A stretch of DNA of 64,000 bases. Origin: Loripinus fragilis. Taxonomy: Eukaryota > Mollusca > Bivalvia > Lucinida > Lucinidae. Positions within the stretch are counted from its first letter, which is position 1. Each line of letters begins with the position of its first letter. The DNA lies in the NCBI GenBank assembly GCA_964019695.1, contig OZ026531.1, positions 12,180,593 through 12,244,592 of the forward strand. Direction: 5' to 3'. The notes beneath the pieces were generated by a model. That model saw nothing but the letters and a program-made list of their open reading frames with translations. It made no database searches and was not told where the DNA came from. Shown here piece after piece: positions 1-12,137 of the stretch. A program made the translations under genes and the position numbers.

Positions 1-2229
1 TCATAGACCAGTCAATGGTACTGCAACAATCATAGACCAGCCAACGGTACTGATACAATCATAAACCAGTCAATGGTACTGTAACAATCATAGACCAGTC
101 AATGGTACTGCAACAATCATAGACCAGCCAATGGTACTGATACAATCATACAACAGTCAATGGTTCTGCAACAATCATACACCAGTCAATGGTTCTGCAA
201 CAATCATAGACCAGCCAATGGTACTGATACAATCATACACCACTCAATGGTTCTGACACAATCATAGACCAGCCAATGGTACTGATACAATCATACCCCA
301 GCCAATGGTACTGTAACAATCATACACCAGTCAATGGTACTGCAACAATCATAAACCAGTCAATGGTACTGTAACAATCATAGACCAGTCAATGGTACTG
401 CAACATTCATAGACCAGTCAATGGTACTGACACAATCATAGACCAGTCAATTGTACTGTAACAAACATACACCAGCCAATGGTACTGTCACAATCATAGA
501 CCAGTCAATGGTACTGCAACAATCATAACCAGTCAATGGTACTGTCACAATCATAGACCAGTCAATGGTACTGACATAATCATAGACCAGTCAATGGTAC
601 TGCCACAATCAAAGACAAGCCAACGGTACTGATATAATCATAGACCAGTCAATGGTACTGATACAATCATAGACCAGCCAATGGTACTGCCACAATCATA
701 GACCAGTCAATGGTACTGCCACAATCATAACCAGTCAATGGTACTGACATAATCATAGACCAGTCAATGGTACTGCCACAATCAAAGACAAGCCAACGGT
801 ACTGATATAATCATAGACCAGTCAATGGTACTGATACAATCATAGAACAGTCATTGGTACTGATACAATCATAGACCAGTCAATGGTACTGATACAATCA
901 TAGACCAGCCAATGATCTGCCATAATTAAAGACCAGTCAACGATACTGCCATAATTAAAGACCAGTCATGGGTACTGCCATAATTAAAGACCAGTCAACG
1001 TTACTGCCACAATCATAACCAGTCAATGGTACTGCCACAATCATAACCAGTCAACGGTACTGCCACAATCATAACCAGTCAATGGTACTGCCACAATCAT
1101 AGACCAGTCAATGGTACTGATACAATCATAGACCAGTCAATGGTACTGCCACAATCATAACCAGTCAATGGTACTGACACAATCATAATCAGTCAATGAT
1201 ACTGATATAATCATAGATCAGCCAATGGTACTACCACAAGCATAGATCAACCAATGGTACTGTCACAAGCATAGATTAGCCAATAGTGCTGCCACAATCA
1301 TAGACCATCCATCCAATAGTACTGCCACAATCATAGACCAGTCAATTGTACTGCCACAATCATAGACCAGCCAATGATACAGACACAATCATAGACTAAT
1401 CAATGGTACTGCCACAATCATAGACCAGTCAATGGTACTGCCACAATCATAGACCAGCCATTGGTACTGTCCCAATCATAGACCAGCCAATGGTACTGCC
1501 ACAATCATAGTTCCAGACAGTGGTACTGCCACAATCATAACCAGCCAAAGGTACTGACACATTCATAGAACAGCCAATGGTACTGACTAAATCATAGACC
1601 AGCCAATGGTTCTGTCACAATTGTAAACCAGTCAATAGTATTGACACAATCATAGACCAGTCAGTGGTACTGCCACAATCATAGACCAGTCAATGGTACT
1701 GACATAATCACAGACCAGCCAATGGTACTGCCACAATCATAGACCAGTCAGTGGTATTGACACAATCATAGACCAGTCAGTGGTACTGCCACAATCATAG
1801 ACCAGTCAATGGTACTGCCACAATCATAGACCAGCGAATGGTACTGCCACAATCAAAACCAGTCAATGGAACTGCCACAATCATAACCAGTCAATGGTAC
1901 TGACACAATCATAGACCAGCCAATGGTACTGTCACAATCATAGACCAGCCATTGGTACTGTCACAATCATAGACCAGCGAATGGTTCTGTCACAAGAATA
2001 GACCAGTCAATGGTACTGCCACAATCATAACCAGTCAATGGTACTGACACAATCAAAGACCAGCGATTGGTACTGTCACAGAAATAGACCAGTCAATGGT
2101 ACTGCCACAATCATAACCAGTCAATGGTACTGACACAATCATAGACCAGCCAATGGTACTGTCACAATCATAGACTAGCCATTGGTACTGTCACAATCAT
2201 AGGCAAGTCAATGGTACTGCCACAATCAA

Positions 2230-2520
2230 AGTTCCAGTCAGAGGTACTGCCACAATCATAACCAGCCAAAGGTACTGACACAATCATAGAACAGCCAATG
2301 GTACTGTCTAAATCATAGACCAGCCAATTGTACTGTCACAATTATAAACCAGTCAATAGTATTGACACAATCATAGACCAGTCAGTGGTACTGCCACAAT
2401 CATAGACCAGTCAATGGTACTGACACAATCACAGACCAGCCAATGGTACTTACACAATCATAGACCAGTCAATGCTACGGACACAATTATAAACCAGTCA
2501 GTGGTATTGACACAATAATA
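2230..2520. repeat. Internal duplication of satellite block 1509-1799
   Basis: A run of variant monomers containing GTTCCAG, CCAGCCAAAGG, GAACAGCC and CCAGTCAATAGTATTG in the same order occurs at 1509-1799 and again here, 721 bp downstream. It is a multi-monomer duplication inside the array. Confidence 0.8.
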
Positions 2521-3907
2521 GACCAGTCAGTGGTACTGCCAAAATCATAGACCAGTCAATGGTACTGCCACAATCATAGACCAGCGAATGGTACTGCCAC
2601 AATCATAACCAGTCAATGGTACTGTCACATTCATAGACCAGCGAAAAGCACTGTCACAAGAATAGACCAGTCAGTGGTATTGACACAATCATAGACCAGC
2701 CAATTGTACTGCCAGAATCATAGACGAGTCAATGGTACTTCCACAATCATGGACCAACCAATGGTACTGACACAATCATAGATCAGCCAATGGTACTGAC
2801 ACAATCATAGACCAGCCATTGGTACTGACACAATCATAGTTCCAGTCAATGGTACTGACACAATCATAGACCAGCCAATGGTACTGACACAATCATAGAC
2901 CAGCCAATGGTACTGACACAATCACAGACAGGCCATTGGTACTGTCACAATCACAGACCAGCCAATAGTACTGCCACAATCACAGACCAGCCAATGATAC
3001 TGTCACAATCACAGACCAGCCAATGATACTGCCACAATCATGAACCAACCAATGGTACTGACACAATCATAGACCAGCCAATAGTACTGACATAATCATA
3101 GACCAGCCAATGGTACTGCCAGAATCATAGACGAGTCAATGGTACTGCCACAATCATGGACCAACCAATGTTACTGACACAATCAAAGACCAGTCAATGG
3201 TACTGACACAATCATAGACCAGTCAATGGTACAGACACAATCATAGACCAGTCAATTGTACTGACACAATCACATACCAGCCAATGGTACTGACACAATC
3301 ATAGACCAGTCAATGGTACAGACACAATCATAAACCAGTCAGTGGTATTGACACAATCATAGACCAATCAGTGGTACTGCCACAATCATAGACCAGTCAA
3401 TGGTACTGACACAATCATAGACCAGTCAGTGGTACCGACACAATCATAGACCAGCCAATGGCACTGACGTAATCATGGACCAGTTAATGGTTCTCACACA
3501 ATCATAGACCAGCCAATGGTACTGATACAATCATACACCAGTCAATGGTACTGTCACAATCATAGACCAGTCAATGGTACTGCCACAATCATACACCAGT
3601 CAATGGTACTGCAACAATCATAAATCAGCCAATGGTACTGTAACAATCATAAACCAGTCAATGGTACTGCAACAATCATAAACCAGTCAATGGTACTGTA
3701 ACAATCATAAACCAGTCAATGGTACTGCCACAATCATAAACCAGTCAATGGTACTGCAACAATCATAAACCAGTCAATGGTACTGTAACAATCATAAACC
3801 AGTCAATGGTACTGCCACAATCATAGACCAGTCAATGGTACTGCCACAATCATACACCAGTCAATGGTACTGCAACAATCATAAACCAGTCAATGGTACT
3901 GTAACAA

Positions 3908-5376
3908 TCATAGACCAGTCAATGGTACTGCAACAATCATAGACCAGCCAACGGTACTGATACAATCATAAACCAGTCAATGGTACTGTAACAATCATAG
4001 ACCAGTCAATGGTACTGCAACAATCATAGACCAGCCAATGGTACTGATACAATCATACAACAGTCAATGGTTCTGCAACAATCATACACCAGTCAATGGT
4101 TCCGCAACAATCATAGACCAGCCAATGGTACTGATACAATCATACACCACTCAATGGTACTGACACAATCATAGACCAGCCAATGGTACTGATACAATCA
4201 TACCCCAGCCAATGGTACTGTAACAATCATACACCAGTCAATGGTACTGCAACAATCATAAACCAGTCAATGGTACTGTAACAATCATAGACCAGTCAAT
4301 GATACTGCAACAATCATAGACCAGTCAATGGTAATGACACAATCATAGACCAGTCAATTGTACTGTAACAAACATACACCAGCCAATGGTACTGTCACAA
4401 TCATAAACCAGTCAATCGTACTGCAACAATCATAACCAGTCAATGGTACTGCCACAATCATAGACCAGTCAATGGTACTGACATAATCATAGACCAGTCA
4501 ATGGTACTGCCACAATCAAAGACAAGCCAACGGTACTGATATAATCATAGACCAGTCAATGGTACTGATACAATCATAGACCAGCCAATGGTAATGCCAC
4601 AATCATAGACCAGTCAATGGTACTGCCACAATCATAACCAGTCAATGGTACTGACATAATCATAGACCAGTCAATGGTACTGCCACAATCAAAGACAAGC
4701 CAACGGTACTGATATAATCATAGACCAGTCAATGGTACTGATACAATCATAGACCAGTCAATGGTACTGATACAATCATAGAACAGTCATTGGTACTGAT
4801 ACAATCATAGACCAGTCAATGGTACTGATACAATCATAGACCAGCCAATGATCTGCCATAATTAAAGACCAGTCAACGGTACTGCCATAATTAAAGACCA
4901 GTCAACGGTACTGCCATAATTAAAGACCAGTCAACGTTACTGCCACAATCATAACCAGTCAATGGTACTGCCACAATCATAACCAGTCAACGGTACTGCC
5001 ACAATCATAACCAGTCAATGGTACTGCCACAATCATAGACCAGTCAATGGTACTGATACAATCATAGACCAGTCAATGGTACTGCCACAATCATAACCAG
5101 TCAATGGTACTGACACAATCATAACCAGTCAATGATACTGATATAATCATAGATCAGCCAATGGTACTACCACAAGCATAGATCAACCAATGGTACTGTC
5201 ACAAGCATAGATTAGCCAATAGTGCTGCCACAATCATAGACCATCCATCCAATAGTACTGCCACAATCATAGACCAGTCAATTGTACTGCCACAATCATA
5301 GACCAGCCAATGATACAGACACAATCATAGACTAATCAATGGTACTGCCACAATCATAGACCAGTCAATGGTACTG
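3908..5376. repeat. Higher-order duplicate of satellite block 1-1440
   Basis: The order of rare monomer variants at 1-1440 (for example CAACAGTC, CACCACTC, CCCCAGCC, GACAAGCCAACGG and the CCATCCATCC insertion) is repeated here at an offset of 3907 bp. The offset becomes 3936 bp after one extra 29-bp monomer near 4741. This is a recent segmental duplication of about 1.45 kb within the satellite. Confidence 0.9.
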
Positions 5377-5437
5377 CCACAATCATAGACCAGTCAATGG
5401 TACTGACACAATCATAAACCAGCCAATAGTACTGCCA

Positions 5438-6505
5438 GGTGGACATTTGGTTAAAGTTTAATGAAAATCCTTGTGACCTTTAATTAAAACCTTGACCTCG
5501 AGTTGATATGGTTGAGTCATGGGTTCAACAAACTATCTGACGGAGGTAAACATCTTACAAAGTTTAAAGAAAATCCTTCCTGGGGTGACCTTGACTCTGC
5601 ATAGTTGGTCCATAGGTTCTACAAACTATCTCAATTCATGTGGTAAACATCTTACCAAAGTTTAATGAAAATCCTTCCAGGGGTGACCTTGACTCTGCGT
5701 AGTTGCACCATAGTTCCTACAAACTATCTCACTTCATGTGGTAAACATCTTACCAAAGTTTAATGAAAATCCTTCCAGGGGTGACCTTGACTCTGCGTAG
5801 TTGCATCATGGGTTCTACAAACTATCTCACTTCATGTGGTAAACGTCTTACCAAAGTTTAAAGAAAATCTTTCCTGGGGTGACCTTGACTCTGCATAGTT
5901 GCATCATGGGTTCTACAAACTATCTCACTTCACGAGGTAAAAAATCTTTCCAAAGTTTAAAGAAAATCCTTCCTGGGGTGACCTTGACTCTGCATAGTTG
6001 CATCATGGGTTCTACAAACTATCTCACTTCACGAGGTAAAAAATCTTACCAAAGTTTAATGAAAATTCTTCCAAGGATGAGGCAGATATGGAGGAGACAC
6101 CAAATTTTAAAAGGCTAAATCCCAAGACCTTTGTTTGTGACATTGACCGTGAGTCTGAATAATTGCATCATGATTCTGCACACTATCTCACTGAAGTAAA
6201 CATCTTACCAAAGTTTAATGAAAATCCTTCCATGGTTAAAGGAGATATATAGCAAACACAAAACTAAAGACTTATTCCCATGACCTTAAATTGTGACCTT
6301 GACTCTGCATAGTTGCATCATGGGTTCTACACACCATCTCAATAAGGTAAACATCTTACCAAAGTTTAATGAAAATCCTTTCTGGAATAAAGGAGATATA
6401 GAGCAAACACAAAGTTAAAGGCTAGATCCAATGACCTTTAATTGTGACCTTGAGTCTGCATAATTGCATCATGGATTCTGTTTACCATCTCACTGAGATG
6501 AACAT
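5438..6505. repeat. Tandem repeat, about 98-bp unit
   Basis: The phrase GTGACCTTGACTCTGC recurs at about 5585, 5683, 5781, 5879 and 5978. Each is followed by a TTGCATCATGGGTTCTAC-like segment and a CTTACCAAAGTTTAATGAAA-like segment. Units are 98-99 bp in the core and become longer and more diverged towards 6500. Short open frames here are by-products of the repeat. Confidence 0.9.
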
Positions 6506-6789
6506 AATGTAATATTTTTTAAGTGTCCAAGACATATGGAGAGGACAGTATGATTTATGGAACTGGACAGAAAAGGCCATTACTATATTATCCCCTCTTG
6601 GCTATGCAGCAGGCACTTAAACTAGAGGGCCTTAAGTGCTCATCTGATCTCCTTAATAATGTTAAAATAGGTCAAGGTCAATTTAGGCTTATTATTCAAC
6701 ATATTTTGTTTTACCATATATAGGCGTGGCAGCCATTTTGGTCATGTGACCAAAGCAATTTGTATTAATTTGGCTAACATACTGTTCAT
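6506..6789. other. Repeat-derived spacer, no gene seen
   Basis: AT-rich sequence continuing the GGTCAAGGTCA-type vocabulary of the flanking tandem repeats. No splice-supported or homologous coding sequence was recognised. Confidence 0.5.
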
Positions 6790-6947
6790 TGCTGGCTTGT
6801 GGTCGCCTGCTAGGAAAGGGCTGACCTCTTGGCTCTCATTTGTGATGTTTAATTGTTTTTGTCACTTTCCCATGTGGTATCCTGGGTGAGGTGTGGTACT
6901 TGTTTGTATTGATCCTGATCTTTGCGACCTTTCTTACTTTCATATGA
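6790..6947 (+). mobile_element. Penelope-like element 3'-end fragment
   Basis: This stretch matches the 3' end of the Penelope-like element at about 29325-29470. The shared words include TGTGGTCGCCTGCT, GAAAGGGCTGACCTCTTGGC, GGTATCCTGGGT and CCTGATCTTTGC. Only the last 150 bp or so is present, consistent with a 5'-truncated retroelement insertion. Confidence 0.75.
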
Positions 6948-7019
6948 AATTTGAGTGCAATTGGCCTAGTAGTTTCAAGAAAACAATGTTTATTTATTGA
7001 TGGAACTCTAACATAATGA

Positions 7020-8430
7020 CCTTGGCTGCATTAGGGAGCCAATATGACCTAAAGGTTAAATAGGTCAGGGTCAACCTAGGATCATTTTGAACAAACTTGG
7101 TAGGCAAACTATCCTCAATGCAACATACCAGTTTTCAAGGTCATCAGCCTTCTGGTTCAGGGGGAAGAATATTATAAAGGGTTTATTAACCATTAATGGG
7201 CATGGTGGCCATCTTGGTAATGAGACAAAAACAATTAAAGAAGTATTTTCAAAGGAAAACTATGTCCCCCAACCGCAAATTGATTCTGCAAGTATGCTTA
7301 CTGCTCTTTATTGTGTCAAAATGATACAAGCTGAAATTCGTCAATTATTTTTAGGGAGAGCCTGATCAAACACAATTTTGGTCAAACTTTGAAATAACAT
7401 AGTTCTGTTGTTACCTTGAATATAAGGAGGTCATCAAAATCAAATTAACTCTTTTCTGTCTCCAAACAATGAATCAATGAAAGTTTGGTGGAGATTCTCT
7501 CACTGGTTCAGAAGACAGAGCTCAGAAAAGGCTGATTTTACAGTTTTAAAGGATTTATTAGGTGACCTTGAAAATTAGGTCATGGTCACCAAAATCATAT
7601 CAAAACTTCATTTTGCCACAATGACAGAAACATAAAGTTCAGCTAGATTCCATTGTTAATTCAAGAGATATCATACAAAACCCTATTTTTATCAAAATTT
7701 GAAATTTCAAAGTGCCGGTGTGACCTTGAAAATAAGGTCAAAGTCACCAAACTCTAATCAACTCTTAATTTTCGCATAACAATATATCTATGCAAGTTTA
7801 GGTAAAATTGAAACAACAGGTTCTGTAGATATTGTTTGGAAATGAATGATTTATACAGTCTTTATAGGATGGTAACTTGAAAATGATGTCAAGGTCACCA
7901 AAATCTAATAACTCCTGCCATCCTTCAAACAATGTATTTTAGACATTTTAAAGTGCCGATGTGACCTTGAAAATTAAGTTAAGGTCACCAAAATCTAACC
8001 AACTCTTCCCCTCCTCTCTATTATGTATCTATGCAAGTTTAGTTAAAATCCATCCACTGGTTCAGAAGATAATGCATGTAAACACTATTTAAGACATTTC
8101 AATGTGCCAGTGTAAACTTGAAAATTAGGTCAAGAGATCCAAATCTAACCAAATCTTCCCCTCCTCCCAACAATGTATCTATGCAAATTTGGTAAAAACC
8201 CATCTACTGGTTCAAAGATAACATATGGATCCCAATTTTGGACATTTCAATGTGCTGGTGTGACCATTATGTCAAGGTCACCAAATCTATCAACTCTTCC
8301 CCTCTTCCCAACAATGTATCTATGTAAGTTTGGTCAAAATCTATCCACTGGTTCAGAAGATAATACAAGGAAACCCTAATTAGGACATTTCAAAGTGCTG
8401 ATGTGACCTTGAAAATAAGGTCAAAGGACA
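7020..8430. repeat. Tandem repeat, about 150-bp unit, rich in AGGTCA half-sites
   Basis: Degenerate units of about 143-153 bp each carry TGACCTTGAAAATNAGGTCA, then GTCACCAAAATCTAA, AACTCTTCCCCTCC, CAATGTATCTATGCAAGTTT and CACTGGTTCAGAAGAT. Junctions recur near 7584, 7738, 7890, 7982, 8129, 8272 and 8418; the 7890-7982 unit is truncated. Confidence 0.85.
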
Positions 8431-8740
8431 AATTAACATCAGCGGCATGATTTAATTGTACAGGGATCATCTGTCCACGCATGTTTAGAGTCTAAAGCTT
8501 TTAGGCATCATAATCACACCAGATATGGGCAATCGAAAATGTTAATATTATCGACAAACGTAGATCAAAAATCGTAAGAAACAGAGTTTTGATTGCCATT
8601 TGTCGACTGACTGTTGACAAATGTCATCTGAAAACACTGTTTCTAGCAATTTTTGTTCCTGGTTTGCTGATTGTTCAGAGCGTTTAGGATTAACACTTAT
8701 ACAGTGTGATAATTTCTTAGAATAATGTGATGATACTGTT
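8431..8740. other. Unassigned AT-rich sequence
   Basis: No gene, element terminus or repeat match to the rest of the window was recognised. Confidence 0.4.
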
Positions 8741-9174
8741 TAACCCTTTCCTTCATGAATATTCATGCTAAGCTCCACCCACTATGAATAATTATTTTAA
8801 TAAACTTTCATGTTTGTACATAGAACAAAGAAAATTACTTGTCAGGTCCACTAGTGTACTTTCATATTTAAACATAATCATATTTCCATAAACAACCAGA
8901 ATAGACCCTGATCAGGCAGCTCATAAGAGCTGTCTGATCTGGGTCTGCTTTGTTTGATTTGATTCTTTACATCCCAGTCAAAAATTTTCAGTTATGTCGG
9001 GACAGGTCTTCCTGGTTTGAACCAGTACTAAGCAAGGATAAATGTGTCTTGCTCAAGGACAAAACACAATGACGCCGGTGAGGCTCGACCCTGCGTCCCC
9101 TCAACTCTACCACTGAGACAGGTCTGCTCTGTTTGCAAAAGTGTTAAAAGGCGTCTCTATGAGGTAAAGGGTTA
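8741..9174. mobile_element. MITE-like element, TAACCCTTT termini, split by a SINE
   Basis: The left end reads TAACCCTTTCCTTCAT and the right end GAGGTAAAGGGTTA, forming inverted termini. The interior shares CATGCTAAGCTC, TAGAACAAAGAAA, TTACTTGTCAGGTCC, GACCCTGATCAGGCAGCTC and GAGCTG-CTGATCTGGGTCTG with the copy at 58220-59335. A SINE sits inside at 8957-9120. Confidence 0.7.
8957..9120 (-). mobile_element. tRNA-derived SINE, minus strand
   Basis: Read on the minus strand it begins TGTCTCAGTGGTAGAG (degenerate box A), then GGGTCGAGCCTCACC (degenerate box B), GTCCTTGAGCAAGACAC and CAGGAAGACCTGTCCC, and ends in an AATCAAATCAAAC-type tail. It is flanked by a 15-bp direct repeat with one mismatch, GGTCTGCTTTGTTTG at 8942-8956 and GGTCTGCTCTGTTTG at 9121-9135. 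That fits a target-site duplication. The same family lies on the plus strand at 59947-60150. Confidence 0.85.
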
Positions 9175-9771
9175 CTGTATAGAACAACAAATCAACAAAT
9201 ATAAGTTGTACATGTATTTTTATCACAAGTATATACAGTGATAAATAAATATGTATAAATTACATAGAGTTATAGCACTTAATAAAAGAGGGTGACTAAT
9301 TGTCCCTAGATTTTTTATTCCTTATCTCTTTGTATGGGTAAGGCTTCAAGAAAAATAAACAAGTGTTTCTCAGGCCACATTTTTGAAAAACAGATGAGGC
9401 AGACAGGTTTTTATTTTTATTTTTTATTTCCCCAAAAACAGATGAGGCCACTTTTTTCATCGAAAACTAATGAGACACCTTTTTTTGGTTCAATTTAAAT
9501 ATAAAAATGTTAATATTTTGATTTTGATATATGTGTAAAATAAATGAGGCCACTTTTTTATTCAAGTCTGAAAAAAAGACAGATAAGGGGAATTTGAAAC
9601 AGATGAGAGAGGGCCTGAGAAACATTTTTTTTTATTTGGCCTAATTTTTCATGCTTTTGTTGTTGTATGCTGACTTTTTTCAAAATTAACTTTTTCAAAA
9701 AATTCTTTCAGGGACACTGTCAGAAGGTCGAACAGTTTGGATCCAGATCAGGACTGAAAAAATAGTAAGTG
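9175..9771. other. AT-rich spacer with dispersed-repeat fragments
   Basis: Repeated ACAGATGAGGCCAC-like phrases occur between 9380 and 9620. A short CAGTTTGGATCCAGATCAG fragment near 9733 belongs to a dispersed repeat seen many times in the window. No gene was recognised. Confidence 0.45.
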
Positions 9772-10045
9772 AGTATGATCAGGAAATACCACAATCACAA
9801 ACTGCAGATACACCCATAGCACCGCGAGGAAGAGCCACACAACAATCACGAGACACCAGGAAGACAAACTAAGCAAAGCAACTCGCTCTCTTCCCCATCA
9901 AGATGATTGCAAAACTAGAAGGGACATAAAGTAACATATAACAAAACATAGAACAATTCCAGACTCCCACAATGGGAGTAACAATAAACAACAAGTCAAC
10001 AACAACAGAACTACCGCCTTAGAACGGACAGCATTTGTCTAGCCC
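9772..10045 (-). mobile_element. Penelope-like element 3'-end fragment, minus strand
   Basis: This is the reverse complement of the element 3' region at about 30960-31250. Shared words include ATGATCAGGAAATACCACAA, GCACCGCGAGGAAGAG, GACACCAGGAAGACAAA, CTTCCCCATCAAGATGATTG and CTCCCACAATGGGAGTAACA. Only the non-coding 3' part is present. Confidence 0.8.
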
Positions 10046-10079
10046 CACTGGATAGCTGAGTATGCATGTTTAAGGAGCA

Positions 10080-10496
10080 GGGTTCCCACAGAAGTTAAAA
10101 AGCACAATTTCATGATTTTTCCATGATTTTCCACGATCAAAAATGTAATTTCCATTAAATGCATGGCCTCCATCTTCCCCTTTTAACAGCATCTTAATCA
10201 CACTGAGCATAAATGCGGAATGCAGCAACAGTAATGTATTTAAATAAGCATGCTTGTAGACCATGCATGCATTTTGAAATATCAAAACTTGAAATCACCA
10301 GTAGCCAGAAAGCTAGCTGTCAGACACACAGGTTTTGTGTGTCTGACAGCTAGTTTTCTGGCTAAAGGTCGTTTTGTCAAATTATCTCACAAAATTCCAT
10401 GATTTTCCATGTTTATTCAGGGTTATTTTCAAATTCCATGATTTTTCCATGCATGGAACTTTTTTTGTGATTTTCCACGTTTTCCAGCATTTCCTG
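10080..10496. mobile_element. hAT-like foldback element with central hairpin
   Basis: The element starts GGGTTCCCACAGAA and is flanked by the 8-bp direct repeat AAGGAGCA at 10072-10079 and 10497-10504. It contains repeated CATGATTTTTCCATG phrases and a long central hairpin at 10302-10364, with stems built around CTAGCTGTCAGACACACA. A second copy with better inverted ends is at 18618-19333. No transposase is present. Confidence 0.7.
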
Positions 10497-10504
10497 AAGG
10501 AGCA

Positions 10505-11209
10505 ATTTTAACTCTTTTCCTGCTAGCGGATCTGAAGGTGTTCCTGAAATAATTTTTTTGATAAAGGTTCATTATGAAAAAAAGACAGCATACCACAACA
10601 AAAGCATGAAAAATTACCCAGCATTCAAGTTAAGCCTGTACAGTGTGTACCATTCATCACATATTTGCGACACTATTTGTCGTGACAACCCAAGTTTGTA
10701 TGTGATAAGCTCTTTCCCGCTTACTGCCATGGTTATCTGCCCGCCAGACTGACAACCAGAAGTTGTGTATTTTGAATGGAGAGAGGCCATCATGCCAGCC
10801 TCGAGACGTTGTTGATTAAATGATGTCAGATTTAAACAAGTTGTGTGAAGTTACAAACAGTTACGTCAGTCTTCTGTTTTGCTTACATTTTTGTATGTCA
10901 AACACGATAAATCAGTGAAATGGAATATGTGATAAACATATTACAACGCAGGATATTGGTTATGGCCTTCAGTATAAACCAGCTGAAGCTCTCGGGCTGA
11001 ATGATAATGGGGTCTGGGGTTGATACTGAGGGCGATAACTAAACTTCTGTGTGATAATCTCTAATTATCATATGACATCGCATCTGGGAGTAAAATAATG
11101 CCATGCAATAAAATCGATACATCACTAGTGATTTACGAGAAACGATATGCGTACATAATGACAAACTTATAATGTGTTTGCGCCAGAAATGAGCTTTCAG
11201 GGTATTCTT
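10505..11209. other. Intergenic sequence, no gene seen
   Basis: No exon, RNA gene or clear element boundary was recognised. A CATATGACAT motif near 11065 recurs beside the foldback copies at 11210 and 19490. Confidence 0.4.
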
Positions 11210-11345
11210 AATGTCATATGATAAATAGAATCTTACATATGGGTTCCTGTATTATTGAATTGATCAACTTGTTGCGAAAAAGAGATCTTTTCCCCAACTT
11301 GTTTAATAAAGTCAATAAAACATGAGCACTCATGTAAGATCATCT
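11210..11345. repeat. Foldback repeat (CCCCAAC family), copy 1
   Basis: Imperfect palindrome running from TCATATGATAAATAGAATCTTAC through AAAAAGAGATC/TTTTCCCCAACTTG to CATGAGCACTCATGTAAGATC. It matches the better palindrome at 19334-19500. Confidence 0.6.
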
Positions 11346-11448
11346 AATTATCTAATGGCCTGGCAGTCAATGTATCATCAGTTATGGTGAACTGCACTGA
11401 AATTGGTCTAAAATTATTTGTAGACAGTTCTGGTCTGACTCATTCATT

Positions 11449-11454
11449 TTTATT
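11449..11454 (-). promoter_or_regulatory. Candidate UBE2G2 polyadenylation signal
   Basis: TTTATT on the plus strand reads AATAAA on the minus strand, 571 bp downstream of the UBE2G2 stop codon. Position and hexamer fit a 3' UTR end, but no cleavage site can be proved from sequence. Confidence 0.25.
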
Positions 11455-11744
11455 AGTCAATGATAGTCAATGACAATCAGTTCTGATCAATTGTCAGGCA
11501 TTGTTTTGGGGCAAGATATTTTTTCGTCAAAAACCTCATGGAAATTGGCTTAATGGGAGAACAATTTCATAGCAAAATGTAATATTGCTAACAATTTTGC
11601 TAAAACATTCTCGTCAGTGTTCCCGGTCATGATAGATTTTCTCTCATGATGTTCTAAGCCAGAGTTATCCCTGCCATTTCAATATCATTTCTGGTCAACT
11701 ACCATCAAGCTCAGAGGTCAACTGAAGTGGTCCCAAGGTTATAA

Positions 11745-11985
11745 AACTGTTTTATGCTTAATCCAACTGAGCATGGAACATCAAATGCTCATAAAAGGTA
11801 AAATGGTGCAAAATAAAAGAAGTGTCTTTCAGATTTTGTATCTATCCTGTTAATGACTGTTAAAATGTCAACAATTGTTGACATTTTAACATTTATGAGC
11901 AGGATAATTTTAACATTTATGAGAATAAATTTCATGCTCAGCCAAGTTGATCATGAAATAGTTTTATAACCTTGAAGCCCGGTCA
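11745..11985. mobile_element. MITE family B, copy 1
   Basis: Inverted ends CAAGGTTATAAAACTGTTTT and ATAGTTTTATAACCTTG enclose CTCATAAAAG, a central palindrome TGTCAACAATTGTTGACA, ATTTATGAGCAGGATAA and TCATGCTCAGC. Related copies lie at 42265-42560 and 60200-60435. It lies just downstream of the UBE2G2 stop codon, probably within its 3' UTR. Confidence 0.7.
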
Positions 11986-12024
11986 GTAATCCAAATGCAA
12001 AGTAAAGCCGTGGGGAATTTAATA

Positions 12025-12137
12025 TCATACTCCTAGGGTTTTTCGAACTGATTTTTCGGCAATTTCTTTAAACTTTTCTCTGTCTTCTCGCCATGTTTTG
12101 GCTGCATCAACATTAGCTGCACTTTCATCATTTGGCT
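12025..12137 (-). CDS. UBE2G2: UBE2G2 exon 5 (last coding exon)
   Basis: The acceptor reads TTATCATTTCAG on the minus strand. The exon encodes residues 129-165 ([19 protein letters not shown] to RKTLGV) and ends in TGA at 12027-12025. The first codon is completed by the G left from exon 4. The [12 protein letters not shown] wording is the conserved C-terminal helix region of the E2 fold. Confidence 0.95.

Larger units (their letters stand above)
1..5437. repeat. 29-bp satellite array
   Basis: About 187 head-to-tail copies of a 29-bp monomer, typically TCATAGACCAGTCAATGGTA followed by CTGCCACAA. A common 28-bp variant lacks the G of TCATAG. Monomers vary mainly at GTCAATGG versus GCCAATGG and at the CTGNNACAA segment. 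The array starts before the window and ends at the abrupt change after ACTGCCAGG near 5437. No open frame or gene is visible in it. Confidence 0.97.

Noticed and set aside
1..5437. Possible CRISPR array (29-bp periodic repeat)
   Set aside because: The units are contiguous, with no unique spacers. Variation is by point changes, and the context is clearly eukaryotic.
5879..6118. 79-residue protein with internal repeat
   Set aside because: It arises from two units of the 98-bp tandem repeat.
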